From positions 79,243-143,242 of the forward strand of contig CAJTQM010000002.1 in assembly GCA_910578255.1 (NCBI GenBank): 64,000 nt of DNA. The letters are read 5' to 3'. The translations under genes were made by a program, and so were the position numbers. Every line of letters starts with the position of its first letter. Position 1 is the first letter of the stretch. Below, in pieces: positions 8,641 through 17,403 of the stretch. The notes beneath the pieces are model-generated. The model ran no database searches, was not told the DNA's origin, and saw only the letters and a program-made list of their open reading frames with translations. The DNA comes from an uncultured Oscillospiraceae bacterium (GTDB lineage: Bacteria > Bacillota > Clostridia > Oscillospirales > Ruminococcaceae).

Positions 8641-10580
8641 TCGCCGTCATCCTCTGAGATCCGATCAATAAATTGACTGCTGATTTCTTCGCAGAAAATG
8701 TATACGCCCTTGGTGTCAAACTCTCTGCAAATTTTGGAATACTGGTTTTTTGCCTTTTCGTCGCATCCGCCAAACAGCGTAACGCGCTTTTGCTTCGCAG
8801 CGTCGTCGAACAGATACATTAGGACCTTGTTTTTAAAGATGCGGGAAAACGCGGCGGAATCCATCATTTCGCCCGTCGGCAGATTTTTCTTGGAGATGAA
8901 ATACGGTCCCATCAGCTTGTCCTCGTTCACCTTATAGGCGAGCAGTTCATTGTTGATGGCTTTGCAAAGCGCGTTCCATTCCACCACGCGGCGGTAATCG
9001 CCCTGGCCGAGGAGGACCTTTTTGCCGACAATTCCGGCTTCGCCGTCATCAATGCCAAGATAGGTAAAATCCCATCTGCGTTTGAAAGCGGTGTCCATCG
9101 GGAATACGCCCTGGTCGGCGCTGTTCATGGTAGCCCAGATAAACAGATTATCCGGGATGCGGATTTCGGAGTAATCGTCCGGATTTCCGCCCAGTTTTTT
9201 CGCCAAATGCTTCTTGAGGTCCTCGGACGCCTGAATCGGATATTCGCTGACTTCGTCGTCTCCCCGATCAAGCAGCTGGAACATATCGCCAAACACCGCC
9301 GCGACATTGGCGCGGTTGATCTCCTCGACAACAAGTAGGAATGGTTTGACAGCATCGGTTCCGCTGTTCTGAAGGGCTTTTACATAGGTGCGCATAAACG
9401 GTCCCGGCACATAGGAATAGGTGATGGCGTCCTTGCCGTCGTTATCTTTACAGGGTACCGGCTTATAGGTGCCGACAAAATTGGCGTAGGAGTAGTCCGG
9501 ATGGAAGGTCACGCGTTCATACTCTCCGCCGTTTGCAAGCAGCAGATCCTTTTCGCGGTTCAGCGTAAAACTCTTACCAGTGCCGGGAGCACCGAAAAGA
9601 ATGCGATTGCGGGGAAATGCACTCTGATAGCCGGTGTTGTAACAGATATCCCGTGTTGAATGATTCCGCTCAAGCAAAAAGCGTTTGTAAAGATCCAGCC
9701 CCGCAGATACCGACCCGTTCCCGCGGTTGAGGTTAAACTCTGCAAAGTCCGCGTCGGCCTTGAGGGCGAAAACAGCCTTTTCCAATGCTTTGACATTATC
9801 TATTTGGAAGACGCAGGAAAAAGGCCGAATAGCGTCCGGAAAAGCCCCGCCAATAGCCTTTAACGCGCCGACATACTGACTTTGGGCGTTTTTTGTGTAA
9901 CGCTCGCCGTTCTCTTTTAACAGCTTAGAAAACCAGACTTTAAACGCGTCTTCATAATCGGCGCCGGCATCCGCCAAAGGAGCGGTGTGGGCGGCCGGTT
10001 CTTTCACCAGGGAATCGTGAAGCCAGCTTGCGTTTTTCAGGTAGAAATACATAAATTCTTTGCGAAACGCACAAGCATATTCACCGTAGCCTTTGTCCTG
10101 CTGCGCAAACCCTTCTTTCATGGCCTGCGCAATGGTCGAAATTTTAATCTGCTTCGAGATGGGGGTATCCGCTTCGGCAGACGAGGGCTTTAACTTCCAC
10201 GCGCAAAACACGATCTGCCCGTCGCGCTTGTACACCCCCAGTAAAACGGCGGATTCTCCGGCTTGTAATTTCGAATACGCATAGTTTATGTACTTGCTTT
10301 TTTGCTGGATTCTCTGCTCGTCTTTTAAATTGGATCTTCCGCCGGGAGTTGTACCCTTTGCGTAAATAAGGATACTTCCCATAGAATCCTTGTCAAACGT
10401 GATCGAGTATACTTCGGAAAGCTGATCGCTGACAGGTGCGCAGTGGGCCACATGCCCAAATTGCTGAAAAGCGGCTTCTAGTTCTGCCAGTACCTGCTCG
10501 TTTGAAAGCGAATCCTTGGCCCGATTGTAGTCCGCCGACACGATGTCGCCGTTATTAAGCGCCCATTGGTATTCCGACAT
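8637..10580 (-). CDS. McrB-like AAA+ GTPase subunit of a LlaJI-type restriction system
   Basis: A 647-residue motor and specificity subunit. The N-terminal 200 residues are a probable DNA-recognition domain. The AAA+ core has Walker A GAPGTGKS (330-337), Walker B LLVVEEINRANVAAVFGD (about 415-432) and the McrB-type MNSADQG (485-491) with an arginine-rich FKRRWDF after it. McrB relatives use GTP to translocate DNA and activate the McrC-type nuclease, encoded here immediately downstream with a 4-base overlap. The ATG at 10578-10580 has GGAGGG at good spacing; the frame is open further upstream but without a ribosome site, and it would run into the methyltransferase gene. 35 bases separate it from the decayed methyltransferase. 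Confidence 0.88.
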   Translation of the reverse strand: MSEYQWALNNGDIVSADYNRAKDSLSNEQVLAELEAAFQQFGHVAHCAPVSDQLSEVYSITFDKDSMGSILIYAKGTTPGGRSNLKDEQRIQQKSKYINYAYSKLQAGESAVLLGVYKRDGQIVFCAWKLKPSSAEADTPISKQIKISTIAQAMKEGFAQQDKGYGEYACAFRKEFMYFYLKNASWLHDSLVKEPAAHTAPLADAGADYEDAFKVWFSKLLKENGERYTKNAQSQYVGALKAIGGAFPDAIRPFSCVFQIDNVKALEKAVFALKADADFAEFNLNRGNGSVSAGLDLYKRFLLERNHSTRDICYNTGYQSAFPRNRILFGAPGTGKSFTLNREKDLLLANGGEYERVTFHPDYSYANFVGTYKPVPCKDNDGKDAITYSYVPGPFMRTYVKALQNSGTDAVKPFLLVVEEINRANVAAVFGDMFQLLDRGDDEVSEYPIQASEDLKKHLAKKLGGNPDDYSEIRIPDNLFIWATMNSADQGVFPMDTAFKRRWDFTYLGIDDGEAGIVGKKVLLGQGDYRRVVEWNALCKAINNELLAYKVNEDKLMGPYFISKKNLPTGEMMDSAAFSRIFKNKVLMYLFDDAAKQKRVTLFGGCDEKAKNQYSKICREFDTKGVYIFCEEISSQFIDRISEDDGE

Positions 10581-10615
10581 CCTTATCCCTCCTTCATTTG
10601 AAAAGCTTGCTGTGG

Positions 10616-11345
10616 TTAGGATTGTTCGTCCGGCCGAAAATACAGTTCTTTTATAGCGTGTGCAATCTGCGCGGCCAACCTTGGGGGAACGGCGTTGCCA
10701 ATCTGTCTCCACTGCTCCTTAAAGTCCCCGCAGAAGGTGTATGTATCGTCAAAGGTCTGAATGCGTTTGATTTCATTGTTGCGCAGAAAACGATTTTCCA
10801 TCAAAAGGTCTCATATTCAGAGAAAAGCTTGCCTGTATGGTCCAGGACGATTTTTCGGGAGACAGCTTCAACAAAAAAGACCAATAGCGGGACCGCCACT
10901 TGAAAATAGGTTCCGGGTAGCCGCGTTCTTTGGTAAAATATAGATAGTTGTCACCAGGAGGCACCAGCTTCAGCAAATCTTTATGCTTGGATCCTGCCTG
11001 CAGATCCTGATCTTCTGGAAGATCATAATCCAAATCGCCAATGGCGTTGCCACAGGTGACCCACGGCTTTTTCCCCGATGAAGCTTCGGAATACGCAGGG
11101 CAAGGAGGACCACCCGCCAACACATCTATGTCGGCTGTGGTTAAGCCGATAGAGGCTAACTCTTCCGCGTAGTGAATCTGGCGAATATCTGCGCACCGAA
11201 CCAGACGCCCAACCTTGTTTTTTTCCAATGTATCGCAGGCGGGCCGCCAAAAGTCGGTGGAGAAGCAAATATCGTATCCGGCTTTTTTAAAACCGCAGTC
11301 TATTCCACCGCCGCCGGAAAAAATGCTCAAAACCTTGATGCTCAT
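10616..11345 (-). pseudogene. Decayed second C5-cytosine methyltransferase of the LlaJI-type system
   Basis: The frame opens normally (motif I as LSIFSGGGGIDCGF, motif IV as AGGPPCPAYS) but then jumps straight to the target-recognition region (KKPWVTCGNAIGDLD). Motif VI (ENV), VII and VIII are gone, a loss of roughly 120-130 codons near 11085. A frameshift near 10805 then separates the C-terminus: the first frame stops at 10773, while the motif IX/X part (WRQIGNAVPPRLAAQIA) continues in another frame to 10616. The neighbouring methyltransferase at 11349 keeps all of these motifs. The deletion preserves frame, so it cannot be a simple base-calling error, though the frameshift alone could be. 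Catalysis is not expected. Confidence 0.85.
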
Positions 11346-11348
11346 ATT

Positions 11349-12407
11349 CTAAAAACTCTCTTTCACATACGCAATCATCGCTTTGCCCATAAACGCGGGA
11401 ACCGCGTTGCCGATCTGTTTTTGTACCGATCTTCGGCTTCCGTAAAATTTGTAGTCTTTCGGAAAAGACTGGATGGCAGCGATTTCCGGAACTCTCAGTC
11501 TGCGGTTGTTCCAGTGGAAGGGACCTACCCAAGGGCCGGGCTGCGCGGTAATGGTCCAGGAAGGCATATCCGGCGACAGCTTTAAAAGGAAACTCCAAAA
11601 GCGCTTATCCGCAACGAATTTTGGATTTTCGTGACCATACCAGGCGGTCAGCGCCTTGTAGTTCATCCCCGGAGGCACCTCACAAAGGTCGTGATAATAG
11701 GTTCCGCCAACTGCTTCTTCTTCGGGCTCGTAGTATTTTGGATCATCGTATCCCGCAATGACTTGGCCTACATTGACATATGGCAGCAATCCGGTCTTTG
11801 CGCATTCTTCCGGCGGGCAGTGGGTCTTTTTTGGCGCTTCGCTTTTAAATTCGCCCAAAGTACCCAGAATAAAAAGACGCTTTCTTTTCTGCGACACGCC
11901 ATAATCCAAAGCGTTGGCGCGAACGATTTTATATTGATAGCCTTGCTCGGCAATGATCTCGATAAACCGGTCGACAATTACGCGGTTTGTCGGATGAAGA
12001 AGGCTTTCCACATTTTCGAAAACAAACCCGTCGGGGTGAAGATCGCATACTACGCGCAAATACTCATCGACTAAAGCAGCACGAGGATCATTGGTGCCTT
12101 TTCGGGTACTGTTTCCCACCCAATAGCCGGCCTTTGAAAAAGGCTGGCACGGCGCGCCGCCAATAACGATAAACCGATCGCAGTCATTTTTCTTTAAAAT
12201 ATCGGAGAACACGCCGCTTTCTATTTGATGCAAATCGCCCTCGATGATTTCTGCATTCTGAAACAGATCGTTCATTTTGAGCGTTTTAATACAATCGGAA
12301 TCAAGGTCCGTGCTGGAGACAACAGGAACGCCCGCCAGAAAACTGGCGATATCCAGCCCACCGGCTCCGGAAAAGAGACTGATGGACACAATCTTTTTTT
12401 CTTCCAT
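11349..12407 (-). CDS. C5-cytosine DNA methyltransferase of a LlaJI-type system
   Basis: A 352-residue modification enzyme with the motifs in order: I SLFSGAGGLDIASFL, IV GGAPCQPFSKAGY (catalytic Cys), VI FENVESLLH, VIII SQKRKRLF, a target-recognition region, and IX/X QIGNAVPAFMGKAM. It methylates C5 of cytosine in a site that cannot be predicted here. It is first in the minus-strand operon; its stop lies three bases before the start of the decayed second methyltransferase. If the system recognises an asymmetric site, as LlaJI does, this enzyme would protect only one strand. Confidence 0.92.
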   Translation of the reverse strand: MEEKKIVSISLFSGAGGLDIASFLAGVPVVSSTDLDSDCIKTLKMNDLFQNAEIIEGDLHQIESGVFSDILKKNDCDRFIVIGGAPCQPFSKAGYWVGNSTRKGTNDPRAALVDEYLRVVCDLHPDGFVFENVESLLHPTNRVIVDRFIEIIAEQGYQYKIVRANALDYGVSQKRKRLFILGTLGEFKSEAPKKTHCPPEECAKTGLLPYVNVGQVIAGYDDPKYYEPEEEAVGGTYYHDLCEVPPGMNYKALTAWYGHENPKFVADKRFWSFLLKLSPDMPSWTITAQPGPWVGPFHWNNRRLRVPEIAAIQSFPKDYKFYGSRRSVQKQIGNAVPAFMGKAMIAYVKESF

Positions 12408-12715
12408 ACCTTTAAGACACCTTTTTTGTTATTTTTCCATTTTATTATAAATGCCCATCGTCTGTCCTGCTTTTTCTGTGACGGCGAGATTGCATACAAT
12501 ATAACACGATCTATCATAGCGCATACCGTTCAAGAAATCAATGGATTGCACGAGTTTGCGGATTTTCGGTTGTGGCAGTCGGGGTGCGATTTTCCCCACA
12601 ATGGATTTCTTTATTGAAGGCATAGCACACAAAATAGCCCATAAAACGGACTTTTGAATATGCTGTCTCTTTTTAATGAACAAGGCCGCCGGCGGCTCCT
12701 GGCCATATGGTACAG

Positions 12716-12746
12716 AAAAACCGTCCTTGAAAATAGGACGGTTTTT
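12716..12746. terminator. Bidirectional hairpin terminator
   Basis: AAAAACCGTCCT (12716-12727) and AGGACGGTTTTT (12735-12746) form a perfect 12-base-pair stem with A and T tails on both sides, so it can act in either direction. Confidence 0.75.
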
Positions 12747-12785
12747 CCTGTGTTTTTTGTGAGGAGGTGAAATCCCCGCAGCTTG

Positions 12786-12824
12786 CAAAAAAATTAGAGC
12801 AAGCGGATGTATCGGCTTGCTTTG
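12786..12824. repeat. AGCAAGC hairpin also found behind tRNA-Arg
   Basis: AGCAAGC (12798-12804) pairs with GCTTGCT (12815-12821); loop and stem share the ATGTATCG core with the tRNA-Arg terminator at 33374-33410. A run of seven A at 12787-12793 would give a T tail on the minus strand. Confidence 0.5.
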
Positions 12825-12966
12825 AAAGTGACAGTGTCTAACGGTTAGATCCCAAAGTCTTCGGGTGCCCGCTTAGATCCCTCCAAAAGAGGGGACCGGG
12901 CGGGGCGTGCCTGCGGAGGGCTACCCCACTGACAAGCATGAACACTTTAGAACCGTCCCGGAACAC

Positions 12967-13028
12967 GAGCAGTTGTTTTAGACATAAGAAAAGGCCTGGA
13001 ACGCGAAATGGCTCCAGGCCCTTGCCTG
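12967..13028 (-). repeat. Copy 1 of a roughly 60-base dispersed element next to a tRNA
   Basis: Read on the minus strand from 13028, CAGGCAAGGGCCTGG and TTTCGCG followed by a TTCTTAT/AAAACA block match the plus strand at 33571-33632 with only scattered differences. Here it lies directly behind tRNA-Leu and contains that gene's terminator. Confidence 0.6.
12985..13020 (-). terminator. Terminator of tRNA-Leu
   Basis: On the minus strand GGCCTGGA (13020-13013) pairs with TCCAGGCC (13000-12993) and is followed by TTTTCTT, about ten bases after the CCA end of the tRNA. Confidence 0.8.
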
Positions 13029-13029
13029 A

Positions 13030-13111
13030 TGGTGCGGGAGATGGGACTTGAACCCACACACCGAAGTACTGGCTCCTAAGACCAGCGCGTCTGCCATTCC
13101 GCCACTCCCGC
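13030..13111 (-). tRNA. tRNA-Leu (anticodon UAG)
   Basis: A class II tRNA. The acceptor GCGGGAG pairs with CTCCCGC; the anticodon stem CTGGT/GCCAG encloses the loop CTTAGGA, giving TAG. It has a variable arm, the T-loop GGTTCAAGTCC, discriminator A and an encoded CCA (13030-13032). Confidence 0.95.
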
Positions 13112-13158
13112 ACAGGATGCGCGGCCCCGCGAAAGAGCCGCGCCTATGTTACTCAAAA

Positions 13159-13187
13159 AGGATACCATGTCCACCCGGTTTTGTCAA
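13159..13187 (-). promoter_or_regulatory. Promoter of tRNA-Leu
   Basis: TTGACA (13187-13182) and TATCCT (13164-13159) on the minus strand with a 17-base spacer, about 48 bases before the tRNA. The -35 overlaps the stop codon of the upstream gene. Confidence 0.75.
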
Positions 13188-14464
13188 TTGGGCAAAGACA
13201 AAACGCCGTCCTCCAGCATGGTCTGCGCCGCTAACAGCATCCCCGTCTTTCCGGTAAAATAGGTAAGCCCCCCCTGCATCCAAACCGCGTAGGGCGGACG
13301 GATGGGCCCGTCGGCGGAAAGTTCGATAGAAGCGCCCAGATGAAACGCCCCCGCCGCCATGACTACCTTGCTTTCGTATCCGGGCATGTCCGCCGGCTCC
13401 GGCACCACAAAGGAATCCACCGGAGCGCCCCGCTGCACCCCTTTGCAGAAGGCCACCATCCCTTTTTCCGATCCCAACTCAATGGACTGGATAATGTCGG
13501 TCCGGCGGTCTGTAAAGGAGGGATTCACCCGATACCCCAGCCTTTCAAACAGCGCCGCTGCGAAAATTGCCGTCCGCACAGCGCAGCAAACCACGTTGGG
13601 CGCCAGAAAAAGCCCCTGGAACATGCGGGGCAACTCGTTTAAGGTGCAGCCTACCTCCTTGCCCTGACCGGGCGTTGTCAAACGGTAGGCGCACTGTTCT
13701 ACCAGATCCCGCCGCCCGGCGATGTAGCCGCCGGTGCGCGCGATGCCGCCTCCCGCGTTTTTTATAAGCGACCCGGCCATCAGGTCGGCGCCCAATTGAG
13801 TGGGCTCCAGCTTTTCGGTGAAGATGCCGTAGCAGTTGTCCACCATGAAAATCGCCTGAGGATTGTTCTGTTTTACCGTGTCAATCAGCCGCTTCATCAC
13901 ATCCATGTTGATGGAAGGGCGCAACGAATATCCCCTCGACCGCTGGACGTAGGCCATCTTGACCCGCTTGTCTCGCACCGCCTGGGCAATGGCGTCAAAG
14001 TCCGGCGTGCCGTCGTCCAGCAGGTCCACCTGCCGGTACTCCACCCCGAATTCCTTTAACGAGCCGCAGTTTTCCCCGGTGATGCCAATCACCGGCTGGA
14101 TGGTGTCGTAGGGCATTCCGGTGATGGAAAGCATCACGTCTCCCGGCCGCAGAACTCCAAACAGCGCCGTGGTCAGCGTATGGGTACCGGAAACGAAGTT
14201 GTGGCGCATCAGCGCGTCCTCGCTGCCGGTAATCTGGGCCATCACCGATTCCAAAACCTCCCGGCCCCGGTCGTCGTAGCCGTAGCCGGTGCTTCCGGCA
14301 AAGTGGGACTCGCTGACTCCGTTTTGGATGAAAGCCGCCAGCACTTTCTGGCTGTTGTATTCGCCGATTTCATCGGTGCGGGCAAACACCCCGGCGCATT
14401 CTTTTTCCACCTGCGCCGCCAATTCTTCCAGCTTGGGGTGAATGTCAAAAAATTTCTGTTCCAT
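13184..14464 (-). CDS. Methionine gamma-lyase/aluminium-resistance family PLP enzyme
   Basis: A 426-residue PLP-dependent protein of the family annotated as aluminium-resistance or YnbB-like (a Cys/Met-metabolism fold-type I branch). Visible features are AGSTGYGYDDRGRE near residue 57, MRHNFVSGTHTL, the cofactor Asp in IFMVDNCYG, and the Schiff-base lysine in GSLIKNAGGGIARTGGYIAG. Full length, with AGGAGAA upstream of the ATG. True substrate is not established; C-S lyase activity is inferred from fold. It is the last gene of a minus-strand run beginning at murD. The -35 of the tRNA-Leu promoter lies over its stop codon. Confidence 0.88.
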   Translation of the reverse strand: MEQKFFDIHPKLEELAAQVEKECAGVFARTDEIGEYNSQKVLAAFIQNGVSESHFAGSTGYGYDDRGREVLESVMAQITGSEDALMRHNFVSGTHTLTTALFGVLRPGDVMLSITGMPYDTIQPVIGITGENCGSLKEFGVEYRQVDLLDDGTPDFDAIAQAVRDKRVKMAYVQRSRGYSLRPSINMDVMKRLIDTVKQNNPQAIFMVDNCYGIFTEKLEPTQLGADLMAGSLIKNAGGGIARTGGYIAGRRDLVEQCAYRLTTPGQGKEVGCTLNELPRMFQGLFLAPNVVCCAVRTAIFAAALFERLGYRVNPSFTDRRTDIIQSIELGSEKGMVAFCKGVQRGAPVDSFVVPEPADMPGYESKVVMAAGAFHLGASIELSADGPIRPPYAVWMQGGLTYFTGKTGMLLAAQTMLEDGVLSLPN

Positions 14465-14523
14465 TGGACTGGATTCTCCTTGTCTTTTTGTATAACTTCC
14501 TCATTGGAAAAACGCTTTTCTTT

Positions 14524-15288
14524 TTATAGAAGGCCGCCTTTTCGAAAACAGACCCATTCCTCCCCCCAGGGGGCAAAGCCGACCTGCCGGTACACGCTGA
14601 GCGCGGCAGGGTTGTGGCAGATAACAAAGGGGATCTTCCCTTCGTCCTGGGCCCACTGGGCCAGCGCCCGGACCAGCGCCGCCGCGTATCCCCGTTCCCG
14701 GTATGGGCGGGCGGTGGCCACCGAGCTTATCAGCGCAGCGCCGCTGTTTTGGTGGTAGATGCCGGCGGTGGAGACAATTTCCCCGCCCGCCAAAACCCCC
14801 AAGAGCCGCCCCTGATTGTGCCGCAGCTTGTGGGATGTTTCGCAGTACCAGGGGGCAAAATCCTCCTGGGGCAGACCAAAAACCGCCGACAAAAGCGGAT
14901 AGACCTGCCGGGGAGAAGGCTCGCAGAAGTCCTCCGGCGGCGGATGGGGGCAAAGGGTTCCCTGGCCGGAGAGAATCTGCCGGACCTGTACCTGCCAGCC
15001 TAACAGCTGCGCCGCCTTCTCCACAGCCGTCCGGGGCCCCCGCAGCTTTTGGGCGCCGCTGATCGCGCAGAAGGCCGCCAGCTCTTGCGGATCCCCCAGC
15101 GGGCCGGAGGCGGTCAGCCTGTCTCCGGCCAGGGAGAGCAGCCCACCTTGGACCGTCCTCCAGAACCGGGGCGGTCCGCCGTCGCCGCCGTATAAAGCCC
15201 AGCAGGCGGTGTGGATTGCGCCGTAAGGGTCTGGAGTATCGGCGGCGGCCAAAAACCCGCCGTCCCCCGGCAGAACCGCCTTAATCAC
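14524..15288 (-). CDS. GNAT-family N-acetyltransferase
   Basis: A 254-residue protein whose C-terminal third is a GNAT domain: GEIVSTAGIYHQ (beta4), SSVATARPYRERGYAAALV (acetyl-CoA loop, RxxGxA) and NPAALSVYRQVGF. The N-terminal 120 residues, rich in Gly and Pro, are a less typical extension. Substrate unknown. The ATG overlaps the stop of the upstream M42 peptidase by eight bases, so it is probably co-translated with it. No clear function follows from the neighbours. Confidence 0.82.
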   Translation of the reverse strand: MIKAVLPGDGGFLAAADTPDPYGAIHTACWALYGGDGGPPRFWRTVQGGLLSLAGDRLTASGPLGDPQELAAFCAISGAQKLRGPRTAVEKAAQLLGWQVQVRQILSGQGTLCPHPPPEDFCEPSPRQVYPLLSAVFGLPQEDFAPWYCETSHKLRHNQGRLLGVLAGGEIVSTAGIYHQNSGAALISSVATARPYRERGYAAALVRALAQWAQDEGKIPFVICHNPAALSVYRQVGFAPWGEEWVCFRKGGLL

Positions 15289-16303
15289 AGACCGCGTAGA
15301 CGCTGGAAAGTTTGGTCAAAAGCTGGTAGGTGGCGGTGATGTCCTCCTCCTTCAGTACACAGGAAGGGGTGTGCAGATACCGGCAGGGCATGGACAGTCC
15401 CACCGGGCGCACGCCGCCGATGGCCTGGTGCATGGAACCCGCGTTGTTGCCGCCGAAAACCCCCAGCTTGGGCTGCGCTTTGATCTCGTGCTGCGCCGCC
15501 GTGTCCAACGCCAGCTGATATAGCCGCTTGTCGTAGATAGTCCCTTTGTCCATAAAAGAGACCACCGGCCCCTTGCTCAAAAAGCAGACCCGCTTTTCCT
15601 CGGTCACGCCGCCGATGTCCGCGGCGGTGGTGGTTTCCACCGCCACCGCAATGTCCGGCTTTATGGTGTAGACCGCCGTCTGGGCGCCCATGCCGCCCAC
15701 CTCCTCCCGGGTGGTAAAGGAGAAATAGGTATCGTATTCCAGCGGCGACTGAATCATCCGAATAAGCACCGCGCAGCCGGCCCGGTCGTCCAGCGCCTTG
15801 GACTTGATAAAGCCGTCCCCAAAGCGGACGAATGGGGAATCAAAGGCGATCCGGTCCCCCACCGAAACCAGCTTCTGGGCCTCCTCCCGGCTGTTGCAGC
15901 CGATGTCGATCAAGAGGTTTTCCGGCTTGATGGGATCGTCCCGGCGATCCCGCTCAATGAGGTGGATGGGCTTGGAACTTAAAATCCCGTAAACCCGGTT
16001 GGGGCCAATCACCACCGGCTTGCCCTGAATCACCCGGCTGTCGATGCCACCCACCGTGGCAAACCGCAGAAAGCCCTCGTCGGTGATGTAGGTGACGATA
16101 AAGCCCACCTCGTCCATGTGCGCGTCGAACAAAACCCGGTTGCGGGGGCGCTTTTCCCCTTTTTTAAAGGCGAGCACATCCCCCAAAGGGGACACTTCGT
16201 ATGTACAGAAGTCCTTAATTTCTTCGATGATGGCGGCGGCAACCGGCTGCTCGTCGCCGGAAACGCCGTCGATGGCGCAAAGCTTTTGAATCAGTTCGAT
16301 CAT
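15281..16303 (-). CDS. M42-family metallo-aminopeptidase (second of a tandem pair)
   Basis: A 340-residue cytosolic di-metal aminopeptidase of the glutamyl aminopeptidase/TET type. Metal and catalytic motifs: DAHMDEVGFIV (His, Asp), KALDDRAGCAVLI (bridging Asp), TREEVGGMGAQ (Glu pair), VAVETTTAAD and the C-terminal His in CRYLHTPS. All are present, so the enzyme should be active on peptide N-termini. It overlaps both neighbours (ATGA with the upstream paralogue, eight bases with the GNAT gene). Confidence 0.92.
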   Translation of the reverse strand: MIELIQKLCAIDGVSGDEQPVAAAIIEEIKDFCTYEVSPLGDVLAFKKGEKRPRNRVLFDAHMDEVGFIVTYITDEGFLRFATVGGIDSRVIQGKPVVIGPNRVYGILSSKPIHLIERDRRDDPIKPENLLIDIGCNSREEAQKLVSVGDRIAFDSPFVRFGDGFIKSKALDDRAGCAVLIRMIQSPLEYDTYFSFTTREEVGGMGAQTAVYTIKPDIAVAVETTTAADIGGVTEEKRVCFLSKGPVVSFMDKGTIYDKRLYQLALDTAAQHEIKAQPKLGVFGGNNAGSMHQAIGGVRPVGLSMPCRYLHTPSCVLKEEDITATYQLLTKLSSVYAVCD

Positions 16304-17325
16304 TTGCGGTTCCCCTCCTTTTTCACATAAGCGGCCAGCAGCCGGGCGGTATTTTCAATGTCTTCCACGAGGATTTTTTCCACCGGGGTGTGCATATACC
16401 CCTGGGGAATGGAGAGAATGCCGGTTTTGACCCCGCCTCTGGCGATGAGAATCGCGTCGGCGTTTGTGCCGGTGCCGCCGCCCATGGCCTCGGTCTGGTA
16501 GGGAATGCCCTCCTCTTTGGCCGCCTCTACCAGCGTGCGGGAGACTTCACCGTCTAAAAGCGCGCCAAAGGCCACCAGCGGACCCTTGCCGAATTGGCCG
16601 CACTGCTCCTTTTTGCAGTCCGGCGTGTGGCCGAAGCCCACGTCCACCGTCACCGCGTGGGTGGGATCTACCGTATAGGCCGCCGTCTGGGCGCCCATGC
16701 CGCCCACCTCTTCCCGGGTGGTCAGGGTGACCGACAGGCCCCAGCCGCCCTTTTCATCCTTTAACAACTCGGCGGCGCGCATTACCGCCGCGCAGCTGGA
16801 GCGGTTGTCAATGGCCTTGCCGGTGATAAAGCCGCCGTGCATCTCCCGGGTGGGGGTGACAAAGGTCACCATGTCGCCGGGGGATACCCGCTTTTGGGCC
16901 TCCTCCTTATTGTAGCCGATGTCGATATAAATCTCCTCAAACTTGGGATTTTTGGCTTCGCCGCTCTGCAAATGGGGCGGAATGGAGCAGATTACCCCCG
17001 GCAGTGTCCCTTCCTTTGTATGTACCGCCACCTGAGCGGCCAAAAGCAGACTGCGGTCAAAGCCGCCCACCGGCGAGACCTTTAAAAAGCCCTCGTCGTC
17101 AATCCAGGTGACAATCATGCCGATCTCGTCCACATGAGCGTCCAGCATAAAGTTTTTTTGCCCCGCCTTCGGCTTTCGAACGGTGCAGATCAAGTCCCCC
17201 AGGGGGCTGCGGGTCACCTCTCCGATGGTTTCCAATTCTCGGGCGGCGATGGCGGTCACCGAGTCTTCCCGGCCGGAGACGCCCACCGCCTGAGACAGGC
17301 GCATCAGCAAATCTTTGCAGTTCAT
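16300..17325 (-). CDS. M42-family metallo-aminopeptidase (first of a tandem pair)
   Basis: A 341-residue paralogue of the downstream gene with the same motif set: DAHVDEIGMIV, KAIDNRSSCAAVM, TREEVGGMGAQ, VTVDVGFGHTPD and YMHTPVE. The residue at the third metal position differs between the two copies (Asp-Val-Gly here, Glu-Thr-Thr there), which is compatible with different specificity or a mixed complex. The ATG has a GGATC-type weak site. It lies 78 bases after murD and may share its transcript. Peptide turnover is the family role. Confidence 0.92.
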   Translation of the reverse strand: MNCKDLLMRLSQAVGVSGREDSVTAIAARELETIGEVTRSPLGDLICTVRKPKAGQKNFMLDAHVDEIGMIVTWIDDEGFLKVSPVGGFDRSLLLAAQVAVHTKEGTLPGVICSIPPHLQSGEAKNPKFEEIYIDIGYNKEEAQKRVSPGDMVTFVTPTREMHGGFITGKAIDNRSSCAAVMRAAELLKDEKGGWGLSVTLTTREEVGGMGAQTAAYTVDPTHAVTVDVGFGHTPDCKKEQCGQFGKGPLVAFGALLDGEVSRTLVEAAKEEGIPYQTEAMGGGTGTNADAILIARGGVKTGILSIPQGYMHTPVEKILVEDIENTARLLAAYVKKEGNRK

Positions 17326-17403
17326 GGCATGGATCCTTTCTTTTCGCCGGCAATCCGGCGTTTCTTTTTTGCGCGTTTTGGAACAAAGGGACGTTCCAAT
17401 GAT

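Larger units (their letters stand above)
12408..13029. other. Intergenic region between the restriction operon and tRNA-Leu
   Basis: About 620 bases with no convincing gene. It contains a possible -10 element for the methyltransferase (TATAAT on the minus strand, 12444-12449, without a good -35), a perfect 12-base-pair hairpin at 12716-12746, an AGCAAGC hairpin at 12798-12821, a terminator behind tRNA-Leu and a short element that recurs near 33.6 kb. A minus-strand frame from 12788 to 12429 has no ribosome site and crosses the hairpin. Confidence 0.6.

Noticed and set aside
12429..12788. 119-codon minus-strand frame between the methyltransferase and tRNA-Leu
   Set aside because: It runs through a perfect terminator hairpin, has no ribosome site and resembles nothing I know.
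12838..13113. 91-codon minus-strand frame starting in tRNA-Leu
   Set aside because: Its first codons are the tRNA itself, a common mis-call; the rest is the dispersed repeat.
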